Of a stretch of DNA of 47,506 nucleotides, positions 33,351 through 43,048 are shown one piece after another; position 1 is the first letter of the stretch; each line of letters starts with the position of its first letter. Where the stretch lies: positions 1-47,506 of the forward strand of contig CAJQNO010000055.1 in assembly GCA_905479745.1 (NCBI GenBank), in the 5' to 3' direction. Origin of the DNA: an uncultured Flavobacteriaceae bacterium. GTDB taxonomy: Bacteria > Bacteroidota > Bacteroidia > Flavobacteriales > Flavobacteriaceae. The translations under genes were made by a program, and so were the position numbers. The notes below the pieces were generated by a model. The model worked only from the letters and a program-made list of their open reading frames with translations. It was not told the DNA's origin and ran no database searches.

Positions 33351-35750
33351 ATGATCGTAAACACCGAATTAGAACAAAAAGGGAACCAGTTTCCCTCCGC
33401 TATAAATAGTTTCGTAAAAGAAAAAGATAAGTTCCTCATCACCACCGAAAACGACGTGCTCTTACAAATTACAGTGGTAAGAGATAGTGTTCTCCGATTT
33501 AGATATGCCCCTAACGGAAGCTTCCCTAAGGATTTTTCGTATGCGATCTCCGAAGATGCCGTACGCGGCTATAATCATCTGGAATATTCGGAAGAAAAAG
33601 ACCGCTACATCATTAAAACATCTAAACTCCAGCTACACCTCAACAAAGCCAACCTGCAGAAGACCATTTACGACATGGACGGGAAGCTGATAAATCAGGA
33701 TGAAGCCGGATTTCACTGGGAGTACAGCTATGAGCATGGTAGTGATATCGTAAAGATGAGTAAAGCCGAGCAAAAGATGGAATGCTACTATGGGCTTGGA
33801 GACAAACCCATGCATTTCAACCTGAAAGGAAAGCGTGTAGAAAACTGGGTGACAGATCAGTACGCCTTCGGCAAGGATCAGGATCCACTTTATAAAGCCA
33901 TTCCTTTTTACATTGGTCTTCACCATGATATATCGTATGGGATCTTTTTTGATAATACCTTCCGTACTTTTTTCGATTTTGGAGATGAACGCCGAAGCGT
34001 GATGAGTTACTGGGCTCAGGGCGGTGAAATGAACTATTACTTTATTTACGGCCCTGAAATGAATCAGGTCGTTACCAGTTATACAGACCTTACCGGTAAA
34101 CCCGAGCTACCGCCGTTATGGGCGCTGGGATACCACCAGAGTAAGTGGAGTTATTATCCCGAGAGTAATGTTCGGGAGATCGCGCAAAGATTCCGCGACC
34201 TGAAAATTCCTTGTGATGCTATTTACCTGGATATTGATTATATGGACGATTTCCGCTGTTTTACGTGGAATAAGGAATATTTTCCGGATCCTAAGGGTAT
34301 GGTAGACGATCTCACCGAACAAGGGTTTCAAACCGTTGCCATTATCGACCCGGGCATCAAGATCGATAAGGACTACAATATATACAGGGAAGCACTAGAA
34401 AAGGATTATTTCTGTAAAAGGGCCGATGGCCCTCTGATGAGAGGAAAAGTATGGCCGGGAGAGTGTAATTTCCCCGATTTTACGAATCCTGAAGTACGTA
34501 CCTGGTGGAGTGGTCTTTACAAAGAACTCATAGAAGATATTGGAGTGAAAGGCGTATGGAACGACATGAACGAGCCTGCTGTTATGGAAGTACCTACCAA
34601 AACTTTCCCATTAGATGTTCGACATAATTACGACGGCAACCCATGTAGCCATAGCAAAGCGCATAATATCTATGGAATGCAGATGGCAAAAGCTACCTAT
34701 GAGGGAGTAAAGCAATTTGTTTACCCGAAACGACCTTTTATAATCACAAGAGCTGCATATGCGGGAACTCAACGATATAGTTCTTCATGGACAGGTGATA
34801 ACGTGGCCAGCTGGGAGCATTTATGGATCGCCAATCAGCAGGTGCAACGTATGGCGATCTCGGGGATGTCCTTTATTGGAACCGATATAGGAGGATTCGC
34901 CGAACAACCAACAGGTGAACTCTTTGTGCGATGGATACAATTAGGGATCTTTCATCCTTTTTGTCGTACCCACTCTTCCGGTGATCACGGTGATCAGGAG
35001 CCCTGGGCGTTTGATGAGAATGTAACCAACATAGTTAGGAAGTTCATCGAATTGCGTTATAAGATGCTGCCTTATCTGTATACAGCCTTCTATCAATATG
35101 TAGAAGAAGGCACACCTATGGTGCAACCCTTGGTACTATTCGATCAGAAAGACCATCAAACCTATTATCGCACCGATGAATTCATGTTTGGGAAACAGAT
35201 CCTGGTATGCCCTATCCTGGAAGCTAATTCGAAGGGGCGCCGAATGTATATTCCACGAGGAAAATGGTATAACTACTGGACTCATGATGTGGTTGAAGGA
35301 GGTAAGGAAGTGTGGGTTGATGCCGATATTGACTCCATACCATTATTTGTAAAAGAAGGAGCTATAATCCCAAAATACCCGGTACAGCAGTATGTTGGCG
35401 AAAAGGAGATAGAAGAAGTAGAACTGGAAGTTTATTATAAAGAAGGAAAGGAGAGATCTGTCTTATACGAGGATGCAAACGACGGTTACGATTATAAAAA
35501 AGGCCGGTTTAGCTTTCGTACCTTTAAACTTACGGGACATAAGAACCAGCTGATCATACAACAGCATAAAGATGGGAGTTATATAACACCTTACAATAAT
35601 TTTAAACTTGATCTAAAAAGGTTACCCTTCGAGATCAAGACCATTGAAGTTGACAACCAGGTAACTTCTCTTTCCAAATTAAAAGTAAACGGAAATACCT
35701 CCCTGGTAGTCGATAAGAACTTCACCGAACTGCACTTGATTGGGAAATAG
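33351..35750 (+). CDS. GH31-family alpha-glucosidase
   Basis: The 799-residue protein has the full GH31 layout: an N-terminal beta-sandwich, the barrel with ALGYHQSKWSYYPES, AIYLDIDYMDDFRCFTW, the nucleophile Asp405 in VWNDMNEPAVME, the acid Asp483 in SSWTGDNVASWEHL, and the C-terminal beta domains (PIFLVKEGAIIP-like region SIPLFVKEGAIIPKYP). No signal peptide is seen, so it is probably cytoplasmic and acts on short alpha-glucosides or glycogen-derived oligosaccharides. It follows glgB by 108 bases with a LacI-like palindrome in the gap, and ends before a strong terminator, so it may be an independently controlled last gene of the alpha-glucan locus. Confidence 0.95.
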   Translation: MIVNTELEQKGNQFPSAINSFVKEKDKFLITTENDVLLQITVVRDSVLRFRYAPNGSFPKDFSYAISEDAVRGYNHLEYSEEKDRYIIKTSKLQLHLNKANLQKTIYDMDGKLINQDEAGFHWEYSYEHGSDIVKMSKAEQKMECYYGLGDKPMHFNLKGKRVENWVTDQYAFGKDQDPLYKAIPFYIGLHHDISYGIFFDNTFRTFFDFGDERRSVMSYWAQGGEMNYYFIYGPEMNQVVTSYTDLTGKPELPPLWALGYHQSKWSYYPESNVREIAQRFRDLKIPCDAIYLDIDYMDDFRCFTWNKEYFPDPKGMVDDLTEQGFQTVAIIDPGIKIDKDYNIYREALEKDYFCKRADGPLMRGKVWPGECNFPDFTNPEVRTWWSGLYKELIEDIGVKGVWNDMNEPAVMEVPTKTFPLDVRHNYDGNPCSHSKAHNIYGMQMAKATYEGVKQFVYPKRPFIITRAAYAGTQRYSSSWTGDNVASWEHLWIANQQVQRMAISGMSFIGTDIGGFAEQPTGELFVRWIQLGIFHPFCRTHSSGDHGDQEPWAFDENVTNIVRKFIELRYKMLPYLYTAFYQYVEEGTPMVQPLVLFDQKDHQTYYRTDEFMFGKQILVCPILEANSKGRRMYIPRGKWYNYWTHDVVEGGKEVWVDADIDSIPLFVKEGAIIPKYPVQQYVGEKEIEEVELEVYYKEGKERSVLYEDANDGYDYKKGRFSFRTFKLTGHKNQLIIQQHKDGSYITPYNNFKLDLKRLPFEIKTIEVDNQVTSLSKLKVNGNTSLVVDKNFTELHLIGK

Positions 35751-35770
35751 ATTAAGAATAATCATAATTA

Positions 35771-35808
35771 AAAAATACGGCTTCCTCAAGGGGCCGTATT
35801 TTTTTTGC
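35771..35808 (+). terminator. Intrinsic terminator of the alpha-glucan locus
   Basis: AATACGGC (35774-35781) pairs perfectly with GCCGTATT (35793-35800), extended by A/T pairs, and a run of T follows. It lies 20 bases after the GH31 stop codon. Confidence 0.9.
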
Positions 35809-35845
35809 GAAATTCCGTAGCTTTATGAGAAATTAAAACCATTTC

Positions 35846-38800
35846 ATGAAAACTATCCAATTACTGCTTGCGACCTTCCTTTTATTTACCTTCCAACTAC
35901 ATTCTCAGCAAAAAAAAAGACGACAGCCCGCCAACGGCCGATAAAGAATATCACAACCTGAAATGGCGCAATATCGGGCCCTTTCGAGGTGGTAGGAGTG
36001 TAGCCTCAAGTGGCGTGGTGAAACAGGACGGAGTGTGGTATATGGGTGGCACCGGAGGTGGTGTATACAAAAGTACCGACGACGGTATAAGTTGGAAGAA
36101 TATATCGGATGGATTCTTTAAAACCGGAACTGTTGGAGCTATCGCCGTTTCGGAAAGTAATCCGAACGTCGTGGTGGTTGGCATGGGCGAACATGCGGCC
36201 AGGGGTGTAATGACCTCTATGGGAGACGGAGTTTACAAATCTACAGACGCCGGGAAAACATGGACCCATATCGGGCTGGACTATACCCGCCATATTTCCG
36301 ATGTGATCATACATCCCACTAATCCGGAGATCATCTTTGTTGCGGCGCAGGGTGCACAATATGGCCCCTCACCAGACCGCGGAGTATACAGATCGAAAGA
36401 TGGAGGGAAAAGCTGGGAGAAGGTGTTATATGTCGATGAAAATACCGGGGCCTCTTCCCTATCCATGGACATGAACAACCCCTTGATATTATATGCTGCC
36501 ATGTGGCAGCACAGACGTTTTCCCTGGACTATGGAAAGTGGTGGAAAATCGTCGGGATTACACAAATCTACCGATGGTGGAACCACCTGGGAACCAATAA
36601 AGTCGGGACTGCCCGAAGAATTTGGAAAGTCTGGAATCTCTGTCTCCAGGGCCAATTCGGACAGGGTGTTTGCGGTGATCGAGGCAGAAGGAGAAAAAGG
36701 AGGCGTTTACCGCAGTGATAATGCAGGGAAATCATGGAAGCAGATCAACAAAGACCGAATAAATATAGCACGATCCTGGTATTATATGGAGATCTTCGCA
36801 GATACCCAAAACGAAAACATAGTTTATGTACTAAACGCACCTGTAATGAAATCGATAGATGGAGGGAAGACGTTTACTCCCCTACCCACGCCACATGGTG
36901 ATAATCACCACTTGTGGATCCATCCAAACGATAATAAGATCATGATCAATTCTAACGATGGTGGTGCGAATGTTTCCAATAATGGAGGAGAATCATGGAG
37001 TACTCAACAAAATCAGCCTACGGCTCAATTTTACCGTGTGATCACAGACAATCAGTTTCCGTACCATGTGTATGGGGGACAGCAGGATAATTCGGCCATA
37101 GCCATTGCCAGCCGTACACGAAACGGAGGTATAGACTGGAAGGACTGGTACTCGGTTGCAGGCTGTGAAAGTGCCTTCCTCGCCTTCGATCCGGATAATC
37201 CGGTAGAAGTATACGGAGGTTGCTACCAAGGGATCATTGAGCGATGGATGAAGGAAACGGGTATTGGTAAAGCCATTAACGAGTACCCGGAACAAGGCTT
37301 GAGTAAACCACCTAGTGAGGCGAAATACCGATTTAACTGGAATGCTCCCATTATTAGTTCTCCTCACGACCGGAAAACAATTTATCATGCCGGCAACAGG
37401 GTTTTTAAAACCACTGATGGTGGATTGAGCTGGGAAGCAATAAGTCCGGACCTCACACGTAATGAAAAGGACAAACACGGGCCGGGTGGTGGTCCCTATA
37501 CCAATGAAGCCGCGGGTGGTGAAAACTACAATACCATCATGTCGCTGGTGGAGTCGCCCCATGAAAAGGGAGTGTTATATGCCGGTACCGATGACGGCCT
37601 TGTGCAGCTAACCCGAAATGGCGGAGCTACATGGAGCAACGTAACTCCCAAAGACCTAAGAGAAGGGATCATTAATAGTATTGAGGTTTCTCCTCATGAT
37701 CCTGGCACTGCTTATATTACGGTAATGCGGTATAAATCCATGGATCTGAAACCTTACATCTACAAAACCAACGATTACGGTACCAGCTGGACCGCGATCA
37801 CTAATGGTATCAAAGGAGAGCATACTTTCGTTCGTGTAGTTAGAGAAGACCCCAAACGAAAAGGACTGCTTTATGCCGGTACCGAAACAGGACTCTATAT
37901 TTCCTGGAATGATGGTCGCGACTGGCAGGCTTTTCAGCTTAATTTACCGATAGTACCCATCAATGACCTGGTAATCCATAATAACGATCTGGTGGCTGCA
38001 ACTGCGGGACGCTCTTTCTGGATCCTGGACGACCTGGGAGCTATTCAGAATAAGCAAAATAATACAGATGCCTTAAAGATCTTCAAGCCCCGGGATACGC
38101 CTTTGTTCTTCGGAGGGCAGAGCAGCAATCCTACCATTGGGCATAATCCACCTTCGGGCGTGATATTCGATTACTATATCAAGGAGGTAGCAGACTCTAT
38201 TCCTATTACTCTTGAGGTGCTGCAAAATGGTAAAGTGATTCGAACGATCTGTAGTGAAAAGGACGAGAAATTTAAGTCATGGCCAGGCGGACCTCCTACT
38301 CCCGCCGTGCTTCCGGCTAAGGCGGGCTTTAACAGATACTATTGGAATTTTAGAAGAGAATCCCTTCCGGCGGTTTCGGAGGTATTTGTCTTCGGAAACC
38401 TATCCGGGTCGCATGTTGGTCCCGGCACTTATACTCTCAGACTCAAGCAAGGCGATGCGGTTTCAGAAACAACAGTAACTATAACTGCAGATCCGAACAT
38501 CAATGCAACACAAGCCGATTTCAACGAGCAGCAGCGTATGTTGGTGGAGATCGAAGCGATGGTAAAGGATATACACGAATCTGTGAATTCGATGCGTTCG
38601 GCGGGTAATCAGCTTAAATCCTATGCTAAATTGCTAAAACATAACGACAAGGCAAAGGACCTCCTTACCAAAGGAGATTCACTACACAAAAGGATCACCT
38701 CCTGGGAGGAGAATCTTATTCAGGCGAAGCAAAAAACCTTTCAGGATGTGATCAATTACAATAACAAGCTTAATTCGGAGCTTTTATTTCTGAAGAGTTT

Positions 38801-38984
38801 TATTGAAGGCCCAATGCCAAATGTTACACGAGGATCCAGGCAAAGACTTGCAGATCTGAAGGAGGACTGGAAAACCTACGAGCAGGAACGGAACGCTATT
38901 ATCAACACCGAAATGGCCGAATATAACCGAATGTTCAGAGAACTAGATATCCCGGCTATTATAATAGAAGCGAAAAACGAGTAA
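35846..38984 (+). CDS. Exported VPS10/sortilin-like BNR-repeat protein, frameshifted at a poly-A tract
   Basis: A signal peptide ([17 protein letters not shown] ... HSQ) starts at ATG 35846 but its frame stops soon after a run of nine A (35910-35918). The long frame that follows continues from the same tract as [19 protein letters not shown] and runs about 1,020 residues. One A fewer would join them exactly. The body has sortilin/BNR repeats with the S-x-D-x-G-x-x-W pattern: [54 protein letters not shown]; these form beta-propellers. The last 250 residues include an Ig-like domain (YYWNFRRES) and a helical coiled end. Often annotated as glycosyl hydrolase, but catalysis is unproved. The frameshift may be a sequencing error, phase variation, or a real defect. 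Confidence 0.85.
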
Positions 38985-38994
38985 CCTGGCGATA

Positions 38995-39006
38995 TAACGG
39001 GTTAGC
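38995..39006 (+). repeat. Left copy of an imperfect direct repeat flanking the DUF6090 gene
   Basis: TAACGGGTTAGC here and TAACGGCTTAGC at 39874-39885 differ at one base and lie on either side of the A+T-rich gene. Similarity continues weakly beyond (TTC and GAATC further on). Confidence 0.4.
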
Positions 39007-39031
39007 CTTCATTATCAGAATCGAATAACCA

Positions 39032-39787
39032 ATGATAAAATTCTTTAGAAAAATTAGACATAGGCTACTCTCTGAAAATAAATTTAGTAAGTATCTAATT
39101 TATGCTATTGGAGAAATTATTCTTGTCGTTATAGGTATTTTAATTGCGCTTTATATTAATAATCTCAATACGGAGAAACAAGATGCTATTACTTTGAATG
39201 GCTATTTAAATAACATCGCAGAAAATATCAAATCTGACCAAATAAATCTTGAAAAAATTTCAGTTTTTCGTGACAGCTCAATAATTGGCTCAATGTATTT
39301 TATGACAATGATCGAACAAGAATCCAAAGATCAATACAAAATTTATTTTTCCAAATATTTTAATTATAATCCATGGCTTGACGAATCCTTTCAATCTAAT
39401 CAAAGTGGATTTGAGGCTTTAAAGAATTCTGGTTATTTAAATAAAATTCATCAAACGGATTTGGAAACTCAATTGTATAAATATTACAGTTTAGTGCAAA
39501 AAATTAAAGATGAAGAACAAAGTCTCAACAATTTTATGGAAGAAATGGAGTATGATATGTACAAAAATAATATCGTACAGAAAACGAAACTAATAATTAG
39601 GAAACTCTTCAAGAATATAGAAACGCCAGCTGATATAACTCAATTACAACAAATTTTAAATTACCCAGCTTTCGTAGGCAGTCATTCAAGGAATTCTGGA
39701 ACAAAATATATGAATGATCTCTATAAGGAACTTATGATAGTTAATGAAAATCTCATGGCTGAAATTGAAGAAATAACGAAAGGCTAA
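39032..39787 (+). CDS. DUF6090-type membrane-anchored protein
   Basis: The 251-residue protein has the conserved start KFFRKIRHRLLSENKFSKYLIYAIGEIILVVIGILIALYINN (quoted in part: KYLIYAIGEIILVVIGILI), one membrane helix at about residues 24-44, then a polar, helical, Lys/Glu/Asn-rich domain outside or in the cytoplasm. Function unknown; many paralogues exist in flavobacteria, in my recollection. Base composition is visibly more A+T-rich than the genes on both sides, and codon use leans to A/T third positions, suggesting transfer. Imperfect direct repeats and an inverted repeat flank it, giving a cassette-like appearance. Confidence 0.85.
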   Translation: MIKFFRKIRHRLLSENKFSKYLIYAIGEIILVVIGILIALYINNLNTEKQDAITLNGYLNNIAENIKSDQINLEKISVFRDSSIIGSMYFMTMIEQESKDQYKIYFSKYFNYNPWLDESFQSNQSGFEALKNSGYLNKIHQTDLETQLYKYYSLVQKIKDEEQSLNNFMEEMEYDMYKNNIVQKTKLIIRKLFKNIETPADITQLQQILNYPAFVGSHSRNSGTKYMNDLYKELMIVNENLMAEIEEITKG

Positions 39788-39798
39788 CAGCGCATAAC

Positions 39799-39835
39799 TC
39801 AAATGGCTATGTTTATAAGTAGTTTGGCCATTTGA
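39799..39835 (+). repeat. Inverted repeat after the DUF6090 gene
   Basis: TCAAATGGC (39799-39807) is a perfect reverse complement of GCCATTTGA (39827-39835), separated by 19 bases. There is no T-run, so it is not a standard terminator. It lies directly after CTAACAGCGCATAA, an arrangement common after accessory genes in this phylum. Confidence 0.5.
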
Positions 39836-39873
39836 ATCTATAAAATTGATATCTTTAACTAAACAAATTAACC

Positions 39874-39885
39874 TAACGGCTTAGC
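39874..39885 (+). repeat. Right copy of the imperfect direct repeat
   Basis: TAACGGCTTAGC matches the left copy at 11 of 12 positions. The 148-base gap between the DUF6090 gene and the convergent CarboxypepD_reg-like gene holds this copy, the inverted repeat and an AGCTGTTCAGCT near-palindrome, and no gene. Confidence 0.4.
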
Positions 39886-39935
39886 TGTTCAGCTGAATCA
39901 CAGCCGCCAACCGCCGCTAGCGTAATATAGGAACG

Positions 39936-41207
39936 TTAACTGTTATCTCGTCTTAATTTACGCTGTATCTTATTGATTGCAGATTCTATCGACTTCTCCG
40001 GTTCTATCACATTGTAGGGCCCCCAGAAGTCCGGGTCGCTGAAACCGGAAACGGCATCGGTCATAATAACCGTAGGTTTAAGTCGGTCCTTCCCTTTAAG
40101 TCGCGCCCCTGTGGTATTAGGCTCCCAATCGGTAACCGCCATTTCGCTGGATAAGGTGTACACAGAATTGAACAACCTGTGTCTCTTTTTTACCTTAAAC
40201 GAAAGGTCCACACTTCCGTATCCATAATACCACTGTCCGTTCTTTTCACGATAGTCTACACGATAGGACGCACTAAGCGGCGTTACATCGATATCCCGGG
40301 GTTTCTTTTTAACAAACATGGTGTTCGCCGCTTCTTTAAAACCGGTGAGATTTAGGCTGTAAATGGCACTACTTAGTGCCAAAGTTTCAGAATCTATGAA
40401 CAGACTACCATAATACCGGGGAAGGTCAATGATCGCTTTCTGCTTGAAATTTACTACATACACCGCTTTATCATTAACAGTAGTGGGAGCGCCAAAACTA
40501 AATTGGTACTCATCCATGGTAGCAGGTGTGAAAATATACTCCGGGTATTTCATGATATCTAGGTACAAGGTTGAAAAAGGGCCGCCCTGTAACTTGAGGG
40601 CGACGGTATCCAACCGGCGATAATCTGTACTTTTCCGCGCTTTATGGAGCCCTACCATGTCTTTTTCGGCTGAGGTATAAGGTTGTTTATAAACATTCAC
40701 CACAGCCTCTGTAAGCGAAACATTCCTATTTCGCTTTTTTATAGTTTCCCTGTAAAAGGCCGTCATAACGGTAGACTGTTTCATATTATTCTCGGCTTTT
40801 TTGGCAAAAACAGCCTTCACAAGGGCTTCTGCACTTTTAAAGGTTGCAATATTGATCTGCGTTAATTCTGTGACCTTAGGTGTAAGCTTGATTCGGTTTT
40901 TACTGTTAGATAGTTGAGAAATAGGAAGCGACAAAGACTCGTAACCCAGCAACGAAAACTCTACAGCATCTATCCCCCGGCCATCCGGCACTTTGATAGA
41001 AAAGACACCCTCATCGTTGGTAATGCTTCCCAGATTACTGTTGGATAATTTAATACTAACAGAGATCAACGGATCGTTGGTGATCGCGTCTACCACCGTA
41101 CCGTTATACTCTTTATAATCGATTATCTGGGCATATCCGGAAGGCAGTAAACCAGCTCCGGAAATTAGTAAAAACAAAGTAACTAAGTAAGATAGAATCG
41201 TTTTCAT
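39936..41207 (-). CDS. CarboxypepD_reg-like domain exported protein
   Basis: The 423-residue protein has a signal peptide (ending near PSGYAQ) and an N-terminal carboxypeptidase regulatory-like domain (about 30-115): YNGTVVDAITNDPLISVSI ... NLGSITNDEGVFSIKVP ... LLGYESLSLPI, as found at the start of TonB-dependent receptors and surface proteins of Bacteroidota. The rest (LVKAVFAKKAENN ... TAFYRE ... YVVNFKQK ... IDSETLALSSAIYS) matches the DUF5686-like or outer-membrane-associated region that follows this domain in non-receptor proteins; no barrel is seen. Probable periplasmic or outer-membrane-associated protein of unknown role. The gene lies convergent to the DUF6090 cassette. Confidence 0.85.
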   Translation of the reverse strand: MKTILSYLVTLFLLISGAGLLPSGYAQIIDYKEYNGTVVDAITNDPLISVSIKLSNSNLGSITNDEGVFSIKVPDGRGIDAVEFSLLGYESLSLPISQLSNSKNRIKLTPKVTELTQINIATFKSAEALVKAVFAKKAENNMKQSTVMTAFYRETIKKRNRNVSLTEAVVNVYKQPYTSAEKDMVGLHKARKSTDYRRLDTVALKLQGGPFSTLYLDIMKYPEYIFTPATMDEYQFSFGAPTTVNDKAVYVVNFKQKAIIDLPRYYGSLFIDSETLALSSAIYSLNLTGFKEAANTMFVKKKPRDIDVTPLSASYRVDYREKNGQWYYGYGSVDLSFKVKKRHRLFNSVYTLSSEMAVTDWEPNTTGARLKGKDRLKPTVIMTDAVSGFSDPDFWGPYNVIEPEKSIESAINKIQRKLRRDNS

Positions 41208-41317
41208 AGCGATAGAATTGAAGTTGGCCGGAATTTATTTCCCACCCTGACAATGAACAATTTAACTATTAAATTTACGAAAAATTAGCACGATCTTCCC
41301 TTTTAATCTTACAATTT

Positions 41318-42391
41318 CTATTGCCTATTATTACGGTTAACTAAATGATCTTTTCGATACCTGGAAGGGGTTACCTTCATGAACTTTGTAAACGCCTTAT
41401 AAAAGGTTACTTTGTTATTAAAACCAGATTCCTGTGCAATAGCCTCTATCTTAAATTGTTGATAATTTGGGTCCTTCAGCAGGCCTTTGGCATAGATCAC
41501 CCTGTGTTTATTTACATAGTCGTTAAAATTGATCTGTATCTTTTCTGAAAATGTCTGGGACACATGATATGGTTTTTCTTCAAGTTCCCTGCCCAGCATT
41601 CGTATGTTAAGACTGTTTCTAAGAAAGATCATGTCCTGGTTGAACGCTTTTTCGATCTTCTCACTAATTTCCGTCATTGTCGATTCATCCAGGGAGGAGC
41701 TAAAATATTTCTTCCGAAGTGCTTTGTAAAACTGTGGGTCGAAATAGACAACGTACCCTACAGCGAATATTAGCAAACTTATGAGTAAATAGTATATGGC
41801 AAAATCCCGCCAGCCATCGGCAAACCATGTTAGCCAGGTAATAACCGCAGTAGCGATAAGATAGAACAATACCAGTACTACAGCATAAATATATTTTCGT
41901 TTAGCGATCGAATGTCGGCTTTTAACAACAAGGACAAGATTGGCCAGTCCGTAGGCACACATCTGAATGGCAAGCGTATAATTCCAGGTCATGGTCCGGG
42001 TGAGGAAATTAGCATGAATATAAGCCAGCCTCTCTTCCGAAGGAATAAAAAGTACATCCCCGTAAAACAACCAATAAGCGACTATAGGCAACAGGTGAAT
42101 AAGATCGCACCATTTCAATTTGCGTTTGTCCAGGAGGAAGGACTGTAGATGAATAAAAAGAACCGGACCAAATAAAAACCCGATCTCGAAATAAAACCAG
42201 CCCTCGAACACGGGATAAATATTAGCAAGTTCACTCGAACCATAGACAAAGATCAGCATGTGAACCCCGAACATTGCCATTAAAAGTGAAATAGTTCGAC
42301 TCTTCAAATTAGCTTCTTTAAAGAACAAGCCTCCCGCAAGGAACATAGCTAGCAAAGCTTCCAGAAAAATGAAATATCGAATCCATTCCAT
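41318..42391 (-). CDS. Membrane-anchored AraC-family transcriptional regulator
   Basis: The 357-residue protein has about seven membrane helices in the first 235 residues (for example FLEALLAMFLAGGLFF, FYFEIGFLFGPVLFIHL, YAVVLVLFYLIATAVITWL, FAIYYLLISLLIFAVGYVVY) and then an AraC-type double helix-turn-helix: LNIRMLGRELEEKPYHVSQTF and IEAIAQESGFNNKVTFYKAF, ending KVTPSRYRK. This seven-helix-plus-AraC layout is common in flavobacteria. It presumably senses a membrane or periplasmic cue and binds DNA near the membrane. It is divergent from the OmpH-like gene across a 140-base gap, so that promoter region is a candidate target. Confidence 0.92.
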   Translation of the reverse strand: MEWIRYFIFLEALLAMFLAGGLFFKEANLKSRTISLLMAMFGVHMLIFVYGSSELANIYPVFEGWFYFEIGFLFGPVLFIHLQSFLLDKRKLKWCDLIHLLPIVAYWLFYGDVLFIPSEERLAYIHANFLTRTMTWNYTLAIQMCAYGLANLVLVVKSRHSIAKRKYIYAVVLVLFYLIATAVITWLTWFADGWRDFAIYYLLISLLIFAVGYVVYFDPQFYKALRKKYFSSSLDESTMTEISEKIEKAFNQDMIFLRNSLNIRMLGRELEEKPYHVSQTFSEKIQINFNDYVNKHRVIYAKGLLKDPNYQQFKIEAIAQESGFNNKVTFYKAFTKFMKVTPSRYRKDHLVNRNNRQ

Positions 42392-42531
42392 ATAGTACTA
42401 AGTTATAAAAACCATAATTGTGAACCTTATTCATATAAAGAGAAGTGTAAACAATAATAATTATTTATAGGAGTAGCAGACTTTTTGGTAATAATTGAAT
42501 AACTTATATCCCTCTAATCAATTTATACGTT

Positions 42532-43041
42532 ATGACTCTCTTAAAAAAATTAGCTCTAACCGGTTTAATCGTACTATTTGCAGCCTTTCAGGGTGCCAGT
42601 CAGGAAGTGGCCTATGTAAACTCCCTGGTGGTTATTAATTCCATGCCGGAAACAAAGGTTGCCCAGCAACAACTAGATCAGTATCGCCAGGTGCTCAACC
42701 AAGAGTATGACGCAAAGGTTAATGCCTTTCAAACCAAACTCACCCAGGCGCAGCAAAAAGCGAAAAGTGGAGGCTATACAGTAGAACAACAGAAAGAAGT
42801 AGAAGCCACCCTTGGAAAGGAAGAACAACAATTAAGGGATCTCGAGACTAGTTCGGTTAAGAAGATCAAGGATAAGGAAAACAGCCTGTATCAGCCTATT
42901 TATAATAAAGCGAACACCGCCATTGCCGATGTTGCCAAGGCCTCGGGATTTAAGATCGTACTGGATTCCAGCGCGGGTATAGTGCTTTATGCTGAAGCTT
43001 CTACCGATATTACCCAGCGTGTTATAGATAAACTTAAATAA
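42532..43041 (+). CDS. OmpH/Skp-family periplasmic chaperone
   Basis: The 169-residue protein has a signal peptide (LFAAFQGASQ) and the OmpH layout: EVAYVNSLVVINSMPETKVAQ near the start, a Gln/Lys/Glu-rich coiled-coil middle (about 40-115), and a C-terminal strand region ADVAKASGFKIVLDSSAGIVLYAE. Skp-like chaperones form trimers that carry unfolded outer-membrane proteins across the periplasm. It is followed seven bases later by the dienelactone hydrolase gene, so the two are cotranscribed. It is a single copy here without bamA beside it. Confidence 0.93.
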   Translation: MTLLKKLALTGLIVLFAAFQGASQEVAYVNSLVVINSMPETKVAQQQLDQYRQVLNQEYDAKVNAFQTKLTQAQQKAKSGGYTVEQQKEVEATLGKEEQQLRDLETSSVKKIKDKENSLYQPIYNKANTAIADVAKASGFKIVLDSSAGIVLYAEASTDITQRVIDKLK

Positions 43042-43048
43042 TACCGAA

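Noticed and set aside
36993-37562. A 189-codon open frame on the minus strand inside the BNR-repeat gene.
   Set aside because: It is antisense to conserved propeller repeats and its translation shows no coherent fold or start context.
11108-38999. The 11-mer GCGATATAACG occurs both in the asnB leader (11108-11118) and at the left edge of the DUF6090 cassette (38989-38999).
   Set aside because: Hundreds of chance 11-base matches are expected between all positions in a window of this size, and the sequences diverge on both sides.
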